A stretch of 64,000 nt of DNA, taken from NCBI RefSeq assembly GCF_900590755.1, contig NZ_UUOC01000012.1, positions 62,001 through 126,000 of the forward strand, given 5' to 3'. This document shows positions 16,829-26,502 of the stretch, in pieces. Source of the stretch: Pseudomonas viridiflava. GTDB lineage: Bacteria > Pseudomonadota > Gammaproteobacteria > Pseudomonadales > Pseudomonadaceae. A program made the position numbers and the translations under genes. Positions within the stretch are counted from its first letter, which is position 1, and each line of letters begins with the position of its first letter. The notes under the pieces are model-generated. The model worked only from the letters and a program-made list of their open reading frames with translations, was not told the DNA's origin and searched no databases.

Positions 16829-17761
16829 GTGAGTGAGATAGATGACCTGGCGGGCTTTGCGGTACTCATCGACGCCGGGAGCTTCACTGCTGCTGCGGCG
16901 CGCCTGGGTTGCAGTAAGGGTTACCTGTCCAAGCGCATCAGCCATCTGGAGGAGACCTATGGGGTGATGCTGTTGCATCGCAGCACTCGCAGTCTGAATC
17001 TGACCTCGGCTGGCGCGGCGCTGTTGCCTCAAGGTCAGCAGCTACTGGCGAGCATGGAGCGGGCGCGCAATATCGTAGCGCTGATGCGTGACGAGATGGT
17101 CGGCGAAGTTCGCCTGACTGCGCCGGTTTCTCTGGGTGAAACTTTTTTTGAAGGCTTGCTGACGGAGTTCTCCGAGCAGCATCCACAGGTCAGGATCGAG
17201 CTGGAACTCAACAACAGCTTTCGTGACCTGCGTCGCGATGGCTTTGATTTGGCCATCCGCTCTTATGTCGCCAGCGATGAGCGGCTGATCGCCAAACCGC
17301 TGCTGGCGATGCAGGAGTTGACCTGTGCCAGCGGCGCGTATCTGGCGCAGCATGGCCACCCGCGAACGCCCCAGGAGCTGACCTCTCACAAGTGTTTACT
17401 CAACAGCCATTACAGCGGCCGTGATGAGTGGCTGTACCACCAGAATCACGAGCTGACCCGGGTCCAGGTCAACGGTACCTTTGCCAGTAACCACTATGGA
17501 TTGTTGAAGAAGGCTGCGCTCGTGGGCGCCGGTATTGCTCGATTGCCTTCGTACATGGTGCATGGCGAGATCAACGATGGTCGTTTGCACTGGCTGTTTG
17601 CGGAGTATCAGACCAGTACGTCGCCGCTGTTCCTGGTTCACCCTTATGAGGGCGAGTTACCCAAGCGGATGCAGGTGCTGGCGGATTATCTGCTGGGATG
17701 GTTTCAGCGCAGCAGTGCGGCGTTGGAAAGGTTGGGGGTGAGTGAAGAAGCGACCCTTTAG
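16829..17761 (+). CDS. LysR-family transcriptional regulator
   Basis: 310 residues, GTG start behind AAGGA. The winged helix-turn-helix lies at residues about 4-62 (FAVLIDAGSFTAAAARLGCS, HRSTRSLNLTSAGAAL). A periplasmic-binding-protein-like effector domain (from about residue 90, VRLTAPVSLGETFFEGLL) follows. It is divergent from the SDR-fold gene, the usual arrangement for a LysR regulator and its target. The effector is unknown. Confidence 0.9.
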   Translation: MSEIDDLAGFAVLIDAGSFTAAAARLGCSKGYLSKRISHLEETYGVMLLHRSTRSLNLTSAGAALLPQGQQLLASMERARNIVALMRDEMVGEVRLTAPVSLGETFFEGLLTEFSEQHPQVRIELELNNSFRDLRRDGFDLAIRSYVASDERLIAKPLLAMQELTCASGAYLAQHGHPRTPQELTSHKCLLNSHYSGRDEWLYHQNHELTRVQVNGTFASNHYGLLKKAALVGAGIARLPSYMVHGEINDGRLHWLFAEYQTSTSPLFLVHPYEGELPKRMQVLADYLLGWFQRSSAALERLGVSEEATL

Positions 17762-17784
17762 CCGCTGGCTTATAGGAGCTGGCT

Positions 17785-17859
17785 TGTAGGAGCTGCCGCA
17801 GGCTGCGAAAGCGGTCATCCTGATACACGGCCATTCGCAGCCTTCGGCAGCTCCTACAG
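17785..17859. repeat. REP inverted repeat (class A)
   Basis: Arms TGTAGGAGCTGCCGCAGGCT (one change from the consensus) and TTCGCAGCCTTCGGCAGCTC. Confidence 0.88.
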
Positions 17860-17875
17860 AAATGCGTGTTTGTTC

Positions 17876-17905
17876 AAAAAAAACGGCCCGCAGGCCGTTT
17901 TTTTA
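17876..17905. terminator. Bidirectional rho-independent terminator
   Basis: ACGGCC / GGCCGT stem with a CGCA loop, flanked by A8 on one side and T7 on the other. It serves the LysR gene (plus) and the bra operon (minus), whose last stop is 14 bases away. Confidence 0.92.
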
Positions 17906-17918
17906 TTGCAGGGGCGTA

Positions 17919-18620
17919 TCAACCACCCAGATACGCATCGCGCACTTTCGGGTCTACCAGCAATTCTTCGCCGGTGCCTTGCATAACCACACGACCGTTT
18001 TCCAGTACGTAGGCCCGGTCGGCAATCTTCAGGGCCTGGTTGGCGTTCTGCTCCACCAGGAACACCGTCACGCCATCACGGCGCAGCTGTTCGACGATCT
18101 CGAAAATCTGCTGAATGATGATCGGTGCCAGGCCCAGAGAAGGTTCATCCAACAGCAGCAGCTTGGGTTTGCTCATCAGCGCGCGGCCGATGGCGAGCAT
18201 CTGCTGCTCGCCGCCGGACATGGTGCCGCCACGCTGGTTGAAGCGTTCTTTCAGGCGCGGGAACAGGTACAACACCTTGTCCATTTGCTCCTGATAGTCA
18301 GCCTTGTCGGTGAAGAAACCGCCCATGGCGAGGTTTTCTTCAACCGTCAGACGGGCAAACACCCGGCGGCCTTCGGGCACCACGGCAATGCTTTTACGCA
18401 TGATCACCGAGGACTCCAGACCCACCAGCTCTTCACCCATGTAACGGATGCTGCCGCTGTGGGCACGGGGTGAGCCGCACAAGGTCATCAACAGCGTGGA
18501 TTTACCCGCGCCGTTGGCCCCGATCAAGGTCACGATCTCGCCCTGACGGACGTCGACATTGACGCCGTGCAGCGCCTGAATCTTGCCGTAGAAGGTGGAA
18601 ACGTTTTCGAACTGCAGCAT
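17919..18620 (-). CDS. braG: Branched-chain amino acid ABC importer, ATP-binding subunit BraG/LivF
   Basis: 233 residues, the shorter of the two ATPases of the high-affinity Leu/Ile/Val importer (also called LivF). Walker A GANGAGKST, signature SGGEQQMLAIGRAL, Walker B LLLLDEPSLGLAP, and the H-loop equivalent LVEQN. It starts directly after the braF stop codon with no gap. Last gene of the operon, ended by the terminator at 17876-17905. Works on the inner face of the membrane with BraF. Confidence 0.95.
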   Translation of the reverse strand: MLQFENVSTFYGKIQALHGVNVDVRQGEIVTLIGANGAGKSTLLMTLCGSPRAHSGSIRYMGEELVGLESSVIMRKSIAVVPEGRRVFARLTVEENLAMGGFFTDKADYQEQMDKVLYLFPRLKERFNQRGGTMSGGEQQMLAIGRALMSKPKLLLLDEPSLGLAPIIIQQIFEIVEQLRRDGVTVFLVEQNANQALKIADRAYVLENGRVVMQGTGEELLVDPKVRDAYLGG

Positions 18621-19384
18621 TTACGCTTCCCCCAGGTAGGCTTTGATCACTTCAGGATTGTCGCGGATCTGTTCCGGCGTGCCATCGGCCAGCGGCGTGC
18701 CCTGGTTGATCACCACGATGTGGTCGGAAATGCTCATCACCAGTTTCATGTCGTGCTCGATCAGCAGAACGGTCGCGTTGTGCTCGTTGCGCAGCACGCC
18801 GATCAGCGCCTTGAGATCTTCGGTTTCCTTGGGGTTCAGCCCTGCTGCTGGCTCGTCGAGCATCAGGATGCGTGGACGGGTCATCATGCAGCGGGCGATT
18901 TCCAGACGGCGCTGCTGACCATAAGCCAGGGTGCCGGCCGTACGGTTGGCGAATTCCTTTAGGTTCACCGCGTCCAGCCAGTGCTCGGCGTAGTCCATGG
19001 CTTCCTGTTCACTGCGACGGAACGCAGGGGTGCGGAATAGGCCGGACAGGAAGTTGGTGTTCAGGTGACGGTGCTGGGCAACCAGCAGGTTTTCCAGCGC
19101 CGTCATTTCCTTGAACAGACGCACGTTCTGGAAGGTCCGGACCACGCCTTTACGGGCGATCTCGTGACCGGCCAGACCCTGGATCGGCTCGCCGTTTAGC
19201 AGGATGGTCCCTGCCGTTGGCTTGTAGAAACCGGTCAGGCAGTTGAACACTGTGGTCTTGCCGGCCCCGTTGGGGCCGATCATCGACACGACTTGTTTCT
19301 CATTGACGGTCAGGCCTACGCCGTTCACCGCCAGCAGACCGCCAAAGCGCATGCTCAGGCCGCTGACTTCAAGAATTGGGCGGC

Positions 19385-19388
<4 letters not shown>
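18621..19388 (-). CDS. braF: Branched-chain amino acid ABC importer, ATP-binding subunit BraF/LivG
   Basis: 255 residues. Walker [10 protein letters not shown], signature [15 protein letters not shown], Walker [15 protein letters not shown]-loop LIEHDMKLV. The C-terminal [20 protein letters not shown] is typical of LivG. It pairs with BraG to drive uptake. Its start overlaps the stop of braE by 4 bases (ATGA), so translation is coupled. Confidence 0.95.
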
Positions 19389-20637
<1,249 letters not shown>

Positions 20638-20641
<4 letters not shown>

Positions 20642-21567
20642 ACTTTTTCAACCTCCGGACGGCCAAGCAGGCCGGTCGGCCGGAACAACAGCACTAATAC
20701 AAGCAGCCCGAACGCCACCACGTCCTTGTACTGGTCGCCGAAAATGTCGGCACCAAAGGCTTCGGCCACACCCAGCACCAGACCACCGAGCATCGCGCCC
20801 GGGATACTGCCGATGCCGCCCAATACCGCCGCGGTGAAGGCTTTGATGCCTACCAGGAAGCCAGCGTTGGGGTTGATCACGCCGTATTGCATGCTCAGCA
20901 ATACTGCCGCGACGGCTGCCAGTGCGGCACCGATGACGAAGGTCAGGGCAATGATGTTGTTGGTGTTGATACCCAGCAGGTTGGCCATCTTGATGTCTTC
21001 GGCGCAGGCGCGGCAGGCGCGACCCAGGCGAGAGCGGGAGATGAACCAGGTCAGGCCGAGCATCGCGATCAGGGTCACGACGAAGATCAGCACTTGCATG
21101 TAAGAAATCACGACTTCATGTGTGCTGGCCGAGCCAAACACAAAGTTGCCGGGAATCAGGTTGGGGATCGACTTGTCTTTGGAGTCCTGAGCCAGCAAAA
21201 CCGAGTTCTGCAGGAAGATCGACATGCCGATGGCAGAAATCAGTGGAATCAGGCGGTTGCTGCCACGCAGCGGGCGATAAGCCACACGTTCGATGGCGTA
21301 ACCATAGGCACTGGTCACCACGATACTGGCGACAAATGCGGCGGTGATCACCAATGGCAGGCTGTCGAGGCCCATCATGGTCAGGCCGGCAATGGCGATG
21401 AACGCCACATAGGAACCGATCATGTACACCTCGCCGTGGGCGAAGTTGATCATGCCGATAATGCCGTAGACCATCGTGTAACCGATGGCGATCAGGGCGT
21501 AAGTGCTGCCAATGGTCAAGCCATTAACCAGCTGTTGGAAAAAGTGATAGATATCTATCTCGGGCAT
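20638..21567 (-). CDS. braD: Branched-chain amino acid ABC importer, permease BraD/LivH
   Basis: 309 residues, about 8 membrane helices. It starts [21 protein letters not shown] and has [19 protein letters not shown], both typical of LivH, and the coupling loop [20 protein letters not shown]. It is the first gene of the tightly coupled braDEFG block and lies 217 bases downstream of braC. A terminator-like hairpin stands in that gap. Confidence 0.95.
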
Positions 21568-21735
21568 TACAGCGTGCTCCTAAAAACCTGCTCTATGTTT
21601 CACTGGTGAAGTCTTTGGCCGCTTGCACGTCGTGGTATGTGTCCACGTTGGATACAAGCCCAGTGAATCACTGGTGACGGTTTCAAGATGTTCAGCGTTA
21701 GACAGTCTTGTGGACTGAGGGCGCTCGTAAAACAA

Positions 21736-21759
21736 AGCCCACTGCGGTTGCAGTGGGCT
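21736..21759 (-). terminator. Hairpin between braC and braD (partial terminator)
   Basis: Perfect 10-bp stem AGCCCACTGC / GCAGTGGGCT with a 4-base loop. On the minus strand it is followed by TTTGTTTTA. It lies about 25 bases after the braC stop and should lower transcription into braDEFG relative to braC. Confidence 0.8.
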
Positions 21760-21784
21760 CTGGGGTTCAACCTTCAGCGAATGC

Positions 21785-22912
21785 TTACTTCACAGGCGCT
21801 TCAGTCTTGGTACCGTCTTTGTGCCAGGTGTAGACCACGAATTTGAAGTCTTTCAGGTCACCCTTTTCATCAAAGGACAGGTTGCCGGTTGGTGTCTTGA
21901 ACGTGTTGGCGCGCAAGGCTTCGGCGACTTTCGTGGTGTCTTCGCTTTTGGCTTTGGTGATGGCTTCTGCCAGCACTTCAACTGCTGCGTAGGACGGGAA
22001 TACGAACGGGCCGCTTGGGTCTTCTTTCTTGGCCTTGAACGCTTCAACCAGAGCCTTGTTGGCTGGGTCCTGATCGAACGAAGCCGGCAATGTTACCAGC
22101 AGACCTTCGGATGCATCCTGAGCAATTTGCGAGATCGATGCGTTGCCCACGCCTTCCGGACCCATGAAGCCGGCTTTCAGGCCTTTTTCCTGAGCCTGAC
22201 GCAGGATCAGACCCAGCTCAGGGTGGTAGCCGCCGTAGTAAACGAAATCGACGTTGGCTTGTTTCATCTTGGCGATCAGCGACGAGAAGTCTTTGTCGCC
22301 AGCGTTGATGCCTTCGAACAGAGCGACTTTTACGCCGTCTTTTTCCAGGGTCTGCTTGACGGCGGTGGCGATGCCTTCACCGTATTGCTGCTTGTCGTGG
22401 ATAACTGCAACGACTTTAGGCTTGACCTGTTTGGCGATGTAATTGCCAGCCGCCGGGCCCTGAGCGCTGTCCAGACCGATGGTGCGGAATACCAGCTTGT
22501 AGCCACGAGCAGTGATTTCCGGGCTGGTTGCAGCCGGGGTCACCATGATGATGCCTTCGTCTTCGTAGATGTCCGAAGCCGGTTGGGTGGAGCTGGAGCA
22601 CAGGTGGCCGATCACGAACTTGACGCCGTCGTTGACCACTTTGTTGGCTACCGCGACCGCTTGTTTCGGGTCACAAGCATCGTCGTATTCAACGGCTTCG
22701 AGTTTCTTGCCATCGACGCCACCTTTAGCGTTGATCTGCTCAATGGCCATCTTTGCGCCGCTGAACTGCATGTCGCCGTATTGGGCAACTGCGCCGGTCT
22801 TAGGACCTGCGATGCCGATCTTGATGGTATCTGCTGCGAACGAATGGCTGGCAACCCCCGCCATAACCAATGCGGCAAACAGCTTGGAAAGCTTCTTGGT
22901 ACCCTTAGTCAT
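21785..22912 (-). CDS. braC: Branched-chain amino acid ABC importer, periplasmic binding protein BraC/LivK
   Basis: 375 residues. The signal peptide runs to SHSFA (cleavage before ADTIKIG). Then comes the Leu/Ile/Val-binding fold, with IKIGIAGPKTGAVAQYGDMQ, a Cys pair (YDDACDPKQA and VIGHLCSSST) that forms the conserved disulphide, and VTPAATSPEITARGYKLVFR. GGAGC lies just before the ATG at 22912; an in-frame ATG 75 bases upstream lacks an RBS and would spoil the signal peptide. It captures Leu, Ile, Val (and Ala/Thr in some Pseudomonas) for BraD-BraE. Confidence 0.95.
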   Translation of the reverse strand: MTKGTKKLSKLFAALVMAGVASHSFAADTIKIGIAGPKTGAVAQYGDMQFSGAKMAIEQINAKGGVDGKKLEAVEYDDACDPKQAVAVANKVVNDGVKFVIGHLCSSSTQPASDIYEDEGIIMVTPAATSPEITARGYKLVFRTIGLDSAQGPAAGNYIAKQVKPKVVAVIHDKQQYGEGIATAVKQTLEKDGVKVALFEGINAGDKDFSSLIAKMKQANVDFVYYGGYHPELGLILRQAQEKGLKAGFMGPEGVGNASISQIAQDASEGLLVTLPASFDQDPANKALVEAFKAKKEDPSGPFVFPSYAAVEVLAEAITKAKSEDTTKVAEALRANTFKTPTGNLSFDEKGDLKDFKFVVYTWHKDGTKTEAPVK

Positions 22913-23236
22913 GATGCTCCACTCTTGTGTTTTAGTTTTTATAATCCTGATGCCAATGCCGCAGGATCGGATGTTAATCCCGATCAAGCCCCTGACAACT
23001 GTACCGGAACAGTTTAGAGCGCCGGTCGATGCCTTGAAAAGCTGGCTGCAGGGGACAATATCGGTTGATGTCGCTTAAATGAAAGAAAGATACAGAATCA
23101 TGCAGGTAGATGTGTTCAATCCACCTTCAAACCCCTGGTTTTCCTGATCTTCCCTGCATCCGATTACTTGTTTCTGGGTTTGTCTTGAGCAGAGTCGGCG
23201 CTATCATTTGCGCCGATTTTCTATTCGGTGAAACCC
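22913..23236. promoter_or_regulatory. Divergent intergenic region of braC and the DUF2288 gene
   Basis: No gene seen. For the plus strand, TTGTCT (23180-23185) and TATCAT (23202-23207) with a 16-base spacer form a fair sigma-70 promoter. The second box sits inside a palindrome CGGCGC-N8-GCGCCG (23197-23216). For braC, an A/T-rich stretch (TTATAAAAACTAAAACAC on the minus strand) lies just upstream of the RBS. Confidence 0.4.
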
Positions 23237-23545
23237 ATGAGCGAAGAACCAAGCACCCTCTATGCCAAACTGCTCGGCGAGACGGCATCTATTACCTGGA
23301 CGGAGCTGCAACCGTTCTTTGCCCGGGGTGCCCTGTTGTGGGTCGAGCCGGCTCTGGATCTGATCGAAGTGGCGCAGGCGGTGGCCGAAAACCAGGCGGA
23401 TAAAGTCAGCGCCTGGCTCGCCAGCGGTCAGGTGGAAAAAGTGTCTGAGTCGCGGGCGCTAGGGCTTGTGGAACGCGATCCGGTACTCTGGGCAGTAGTA
23501 GTGGCACCTTGGGTGCTGATCCAGGATAGGGCGCCATCTATATAG
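23237..23545 (+). CDS. DUF2288 family protein
   Basis: 102 residues. LYAKLLGETASITWTELQPFFARGALLWV and the closing ERDPVLWAVVVAPWVLIQ are the DUF2288 pattern. Small, soluble, acidic. It is conserved next to braC in Pseudomonas but on the opposite strand, so a link to transport is not shown. A GTG three codons upstream (23228) is an alternative start. Function unknown. Confidence 0.85.
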   Translation: MSEEPSTLYAKLLGETASITWTELQPFFARGALLWVEPALDLIEVAQAVAENQADKVSAWLASGQVEKVSESRALGLVERDPVLWAVVVAPWVLIQDRAPSI

Positions 23546-23656
23546 GTGGTCGTTTTTGGTGCGAATTGCAGGATTGATTGGGAAGTCTGGTAACTGCCCC
23601 GGGGGCGCGGGGTAGCGAAATATCTCAATGGATTTCCCAGAATGAGCTGACGTGAT

Positions 23657-23746
23657 GTGGGACCGGCTTTAGCCGGGAAGGCGGCCTTCCAAACGATGAG
23701 CAGGTGGGGAATGTATCGGCCTCTTCCCGGCTAAAGCCGGTCCCAC
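23657..23746. repeat. REP inverted repeat (class B)
   Basis: Arms GTGGGACCGGCTTTAGCCGG and complement. Confidence 0.9.
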
Positions 23747-23797
23747 GGAAAGCGTTCCAAATCAGATAGACGAATTCGGTTGCCTGATGCGCCGCCA

Positions 23798-23823
23798 TTC
23801 GCAGCCTTCGGCAGCTCCTGCAG
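23798..23823. repeat. Single REP arm (class A, right half only)
   Basis: TTCGCAGCCTTCGGCAGCTC plus six bases, without a partner arm. A solo REP left from a doublet, 11 bases from the end of the MHYT gene. Confidence 0.7.
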
Positions 23824-23834
23824 CTGTGTCTGGC

Positions 23835-26072
23835 TCAGCGCGCCGGGCCTTGAATCCAGACGCCGCGTCCGCGGGACGGCACCGAGCTACCCTCGATTGA
23901 AGGTACTCCGACCGGTCTACGCACGTTAAGCTTCTGCACCAGTGACAGCACCTGATCCAGCGGTAATGGCCTGCTGATCAGATAGCCCTGTAGATAGTCA
24001 CAGCCATACTGGGTCAGGAAGTCTTTTTGCTGCGAGGTTTCCACCCCTTCGGTCACCACCTTCAGGTGCAGGGTGTGGGCCATGACGATGATGGCTTGCA
24101 CGATTTCCATGTCCTGTGCGGAGCGGGGTATGTCGACGATGAATGAGCGATCAATCTTCACCGTGTCCAGCGGCAGACGCTTGAGGTAGGCCAGGGATGA
24201 ATAGCCAGTGCCGAAATCGTCGATGGACAGCGAAACCCCGAGGCTGCGTATCTGCTGAAGCAGGCCGATGGTGCTGCTGATATTGCCCATCAGGGCATTT
24301 TCAGTGACTTCCAGCTCCAGACGTCGCGCTGGAACATTGGCCGCTTTCAGGGCCGCCTGGACGTCGTCGATGAGGTCTTCACGGGTCAGGTTCAGCGCCG
24401 AGCAGTTGACGGCAATGATCAGGTTCTCCAGGCCGTCGCCGCTGAGCAGGCCCAGATCACGACAGGCCCGGCGCAGCACCCAGTTATCCAGATCGGCAAT
24501 CAGGCCGTTGGTTTCGGCGATATCAATGAACCGGTCAGGGGTCAGCAGGCCATGCAGCGGATGTTCCCAGCGCACCAGGGCTTCGAGCTTGGCGACCTGG
24601 CCGGTGCGTACGTCAACGATGGGCTGGTAATACACCTGCAACTGCGTGTCTTCCTGCAAGGCATCGCGCAGTTCTTCCTCCAGTTGCAGTTCCAGGCTGG
24701 CTTTGGTCTTGAGGTTGGGGCTGAAGAAATGCAGCCGGTTGCGACCGTTGCCTTTGGATTGATAGAGCGCCAGATCCGCGTGCTTGAGCAATTCGTCGCA
24801 GGTTTGCCCGTCCTGCGGGTAGATGCTGATGCCAATGCTGGTGGTCATGACCATATGGCGGCCCGCCAGGGCAATGGGCTCTTTCATTTTGGACATGACC
24901 CGGCTGGCGAGATGCTCGGCTTCGTCATAGTTGTGCAGGCTGATCAGAATGCAGAATTCATCGCCACCGAAGCGCGCCACGACATCATCGGCGCGGGTTG
25001 CGCTGCGTATGCGGTCGGCGATGGCTTTGAGCAGGTCGTCGCCGGCGTCATGGCCCAGGCTGTCATTGATGCGCTTGAAATGGTCGATGTCGAGAAACAT
25101 CACCGCCATCATGCCGTTGCTGGCCGCGTGCTCGGTCAGCTTCTCGGCGAAAATCTGATTGAAGCCGCGACGATTCATCAGGTTGGTGAGGGCATCGTAA
25201 TGCGCCACCTGTTGCAGCGACATCCGCGCCTCATCCAGCTGGCTGAGCAAGGCGTTGACCCGACGCAGGTCGTGCTCCTTGCTTTGCAGCTTCTTGTCGG
25301 CCATCGAGGCGCTGATGCTGGCGCCGATGATCAGCAGCGAAATGATCGCGATGGTCAGCCCCAGTTGCATGCCGTTCTCGGGGTCGGCTGACTGTAGGGG
25401 CGTATTGGCAGGCAGCACCAACATCAGCGACCACATGCCCATCATGTGGGTGCCCAGCAGACCGGCGCCGAGCAGCATGCTGGCGCCATATTTGAGCATT
25501 TGATGGAACGGGCCACTGCCTTGGCGCAAGTAGCCCGGCAGCAGCAGAAAGACCGCCCCGCACAGGACCGCCATGAGGATCGATAGGCCAAACGGGCCAG
25601 GCTGGTAATACTGAATGGCGGGTGAGCGCAATGCCGACATGCCCATGTAATGCATCACCCCAACGCCCAGGCCGATGCCGATTGCGCTGAGCAGCCACTG
25701 GCCAGGGCCGAGCACTTCCTGACTGATGGCCCGAATGGCGAACGCGCCGGAAATCGCCGCAATGAATAGCGACGCGACGGTGACCGGCAGGTCGTAGCTG
25801 ACCGGCATGGGTGTTTCGAAAGCCAGCATGCCGATGAAATGCATCGCCCACACACCGCCCGCCAGGCACAGCGCACCCAACACTTGCCAGCGCTGTCGGC
25901 TGCGCTGGTTCTCGACGTGAATGATCCGGTCGCCGATATCCAGCGTTGCGAAGCACGCAGCACAGATGACCCCGTACGACAGGGCCATGAGAAACATGTT
26001 GTGCATGCAGTCGAGGAGCAGCATTCCCTCGGGCGGCTGCCCGGACAACAGATGCAAACCCAGCCATTCCAT
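23835..26072 (-). CDS. MHYT-GGDEF-EAL membrane protein for c-di-GMP turnover
   Basis: 745 residues. The N-terminal 245 residues form a seven-helix MHYT sensor with the motifs MHFIGM (about 78-82), MHYMGM (about 140) and HMMGM (about 205), proposed to bind copper or another metal and sense O2, CO or NO. A GGDEF domain follows with an intact RFGGDEF site, then an EAL domain with KLEALVRWEHP, DDFGTGYSSLAYLK and VTEGVET. Both c-di-GMP synthesis and breakdown are possible. The family includes P. aeruginosa MucR and NbdA. Proximity to rapA suggests the NbdA locus, but NbdA has a degenerate GGDEF, so I leave the symbol blank. Start 26072 has AGGG upstream. Confidence 0.88.
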   Translation of the reverse strand: MEWLGLHLLSGQPPEGMLLLDCMHNMFLMALSYGVICAACFATLDIGDRIIHVENQRSRQRWQVLGALCLAGGVWAMHFIGMLAFETPMPVSYDLPVTVASLFIAAISGAFAIRAISQEVLGPGQWLLSAIGIGLGVGVMHYMGMSALRSPAIQYYQPGPFGLSILMAVLCGAVFLLLPGYLRQGSGPFHQMLKYGASMLLGAGLLGTHMMGMWSLMLVLPANTPLQSADPENGMQLGLTIAIISLLIIGASISASMADKKLQSKEHDLRRVNALLSQLDEARMSLQQVAHYDALTNLMNRRGFNQIFAEKLTEHAASNGMMAVMFLDIDHFKRINDSLGHDAGDDLLKAIADRIRSATRADDVVARFGGDEFCILISLHNYDEAEHLASRVMSKMKEPIALAGRHMVMTTSIGISIYPQDGQTCDELLKHADLALYQSKGNGRNRLHFFSPNLKTKASLELQLEEELRDALQEDTQLQVYYQPIVDVRTGQVAKLEALVRWEHPLHGLLTPDRFIDIAETNGLIADLDNWVLRRACRDLGLLSGDGLENLIIAVNCSALNLTREDLIDDVQAALKAANVPARRLELEVTENALMGNISSTIGLLQQIRSLGVSLSIDDFGTGYSSLAYLKRLPLDTVKIDRSFIVDIPRSAQDMEIVQAIIVMAHTLHLKVVTEGVETSQQKDFLTQYGCDYLQGYLISRPLPLDQVLSLVQKLNVRRPVGVPSIEGSSVPSRGRGVWIQGPAR

Positions 26073-26247
26073 AGCAAGCCCTATATGTTCAATACCAGGG
26101 TTGACCACCAGAACTGTGGCAAAGACGAGCTGAGTATAGGAGCTGAAAAAATGGTGCCAGTATTAATGGCATCGGTGGTCCAACCGATTTGGAATTAAGT
26201 TAATAGCTAATGGTTATAAACGTCCATTTGTGCATTAACTCCGACCG

Positions 26248-26336
26248 CTGTAGGAGCGCGCTCGCCCGCGATGCGTTTTTTCAGCCAGCCTATATGTTGG
26301 CTTTGCGTACGTCATCGCGGGCAAGCGCTCCTACAG
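26248..26336. repeat. REP-like inverted repeat (GTAGGAGCGCGC type)
   Basis: Arms CTGTAGGAGCGCGCTCGCCC and GGGCAAGCGCTCCTACAG, not fully matched (an extra GC in the left arm). A better copy is at 63903-63995. It sits in the 430-base gap between the MHYT gene and the MFS gene, where I see no other feature. Confidence 0.75.
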
Positions 26337-26502
26337 AAAAAGCATTCCAATGCAGATGTTATTGAATGGTCGAGATCAATCGTAATGGGCACATATCCGG
26401 TCATTTACGCCAATGATGTTCCGCGACAAACCCTGTAACCCGTCCTAGCCTGCTTCACGATTGCAATGATTTGCCCATAACAAAAAAAACAGGGAGCCTC
26501 GC

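Noticed and set aside
26340..26502. ANR-like word GAGATCAAT near 26372, before the MFS gene
   Set aside because: The left half-site does not fit TTGAT and the spacing is 3 instead of 4, so no ANR control is claimed.
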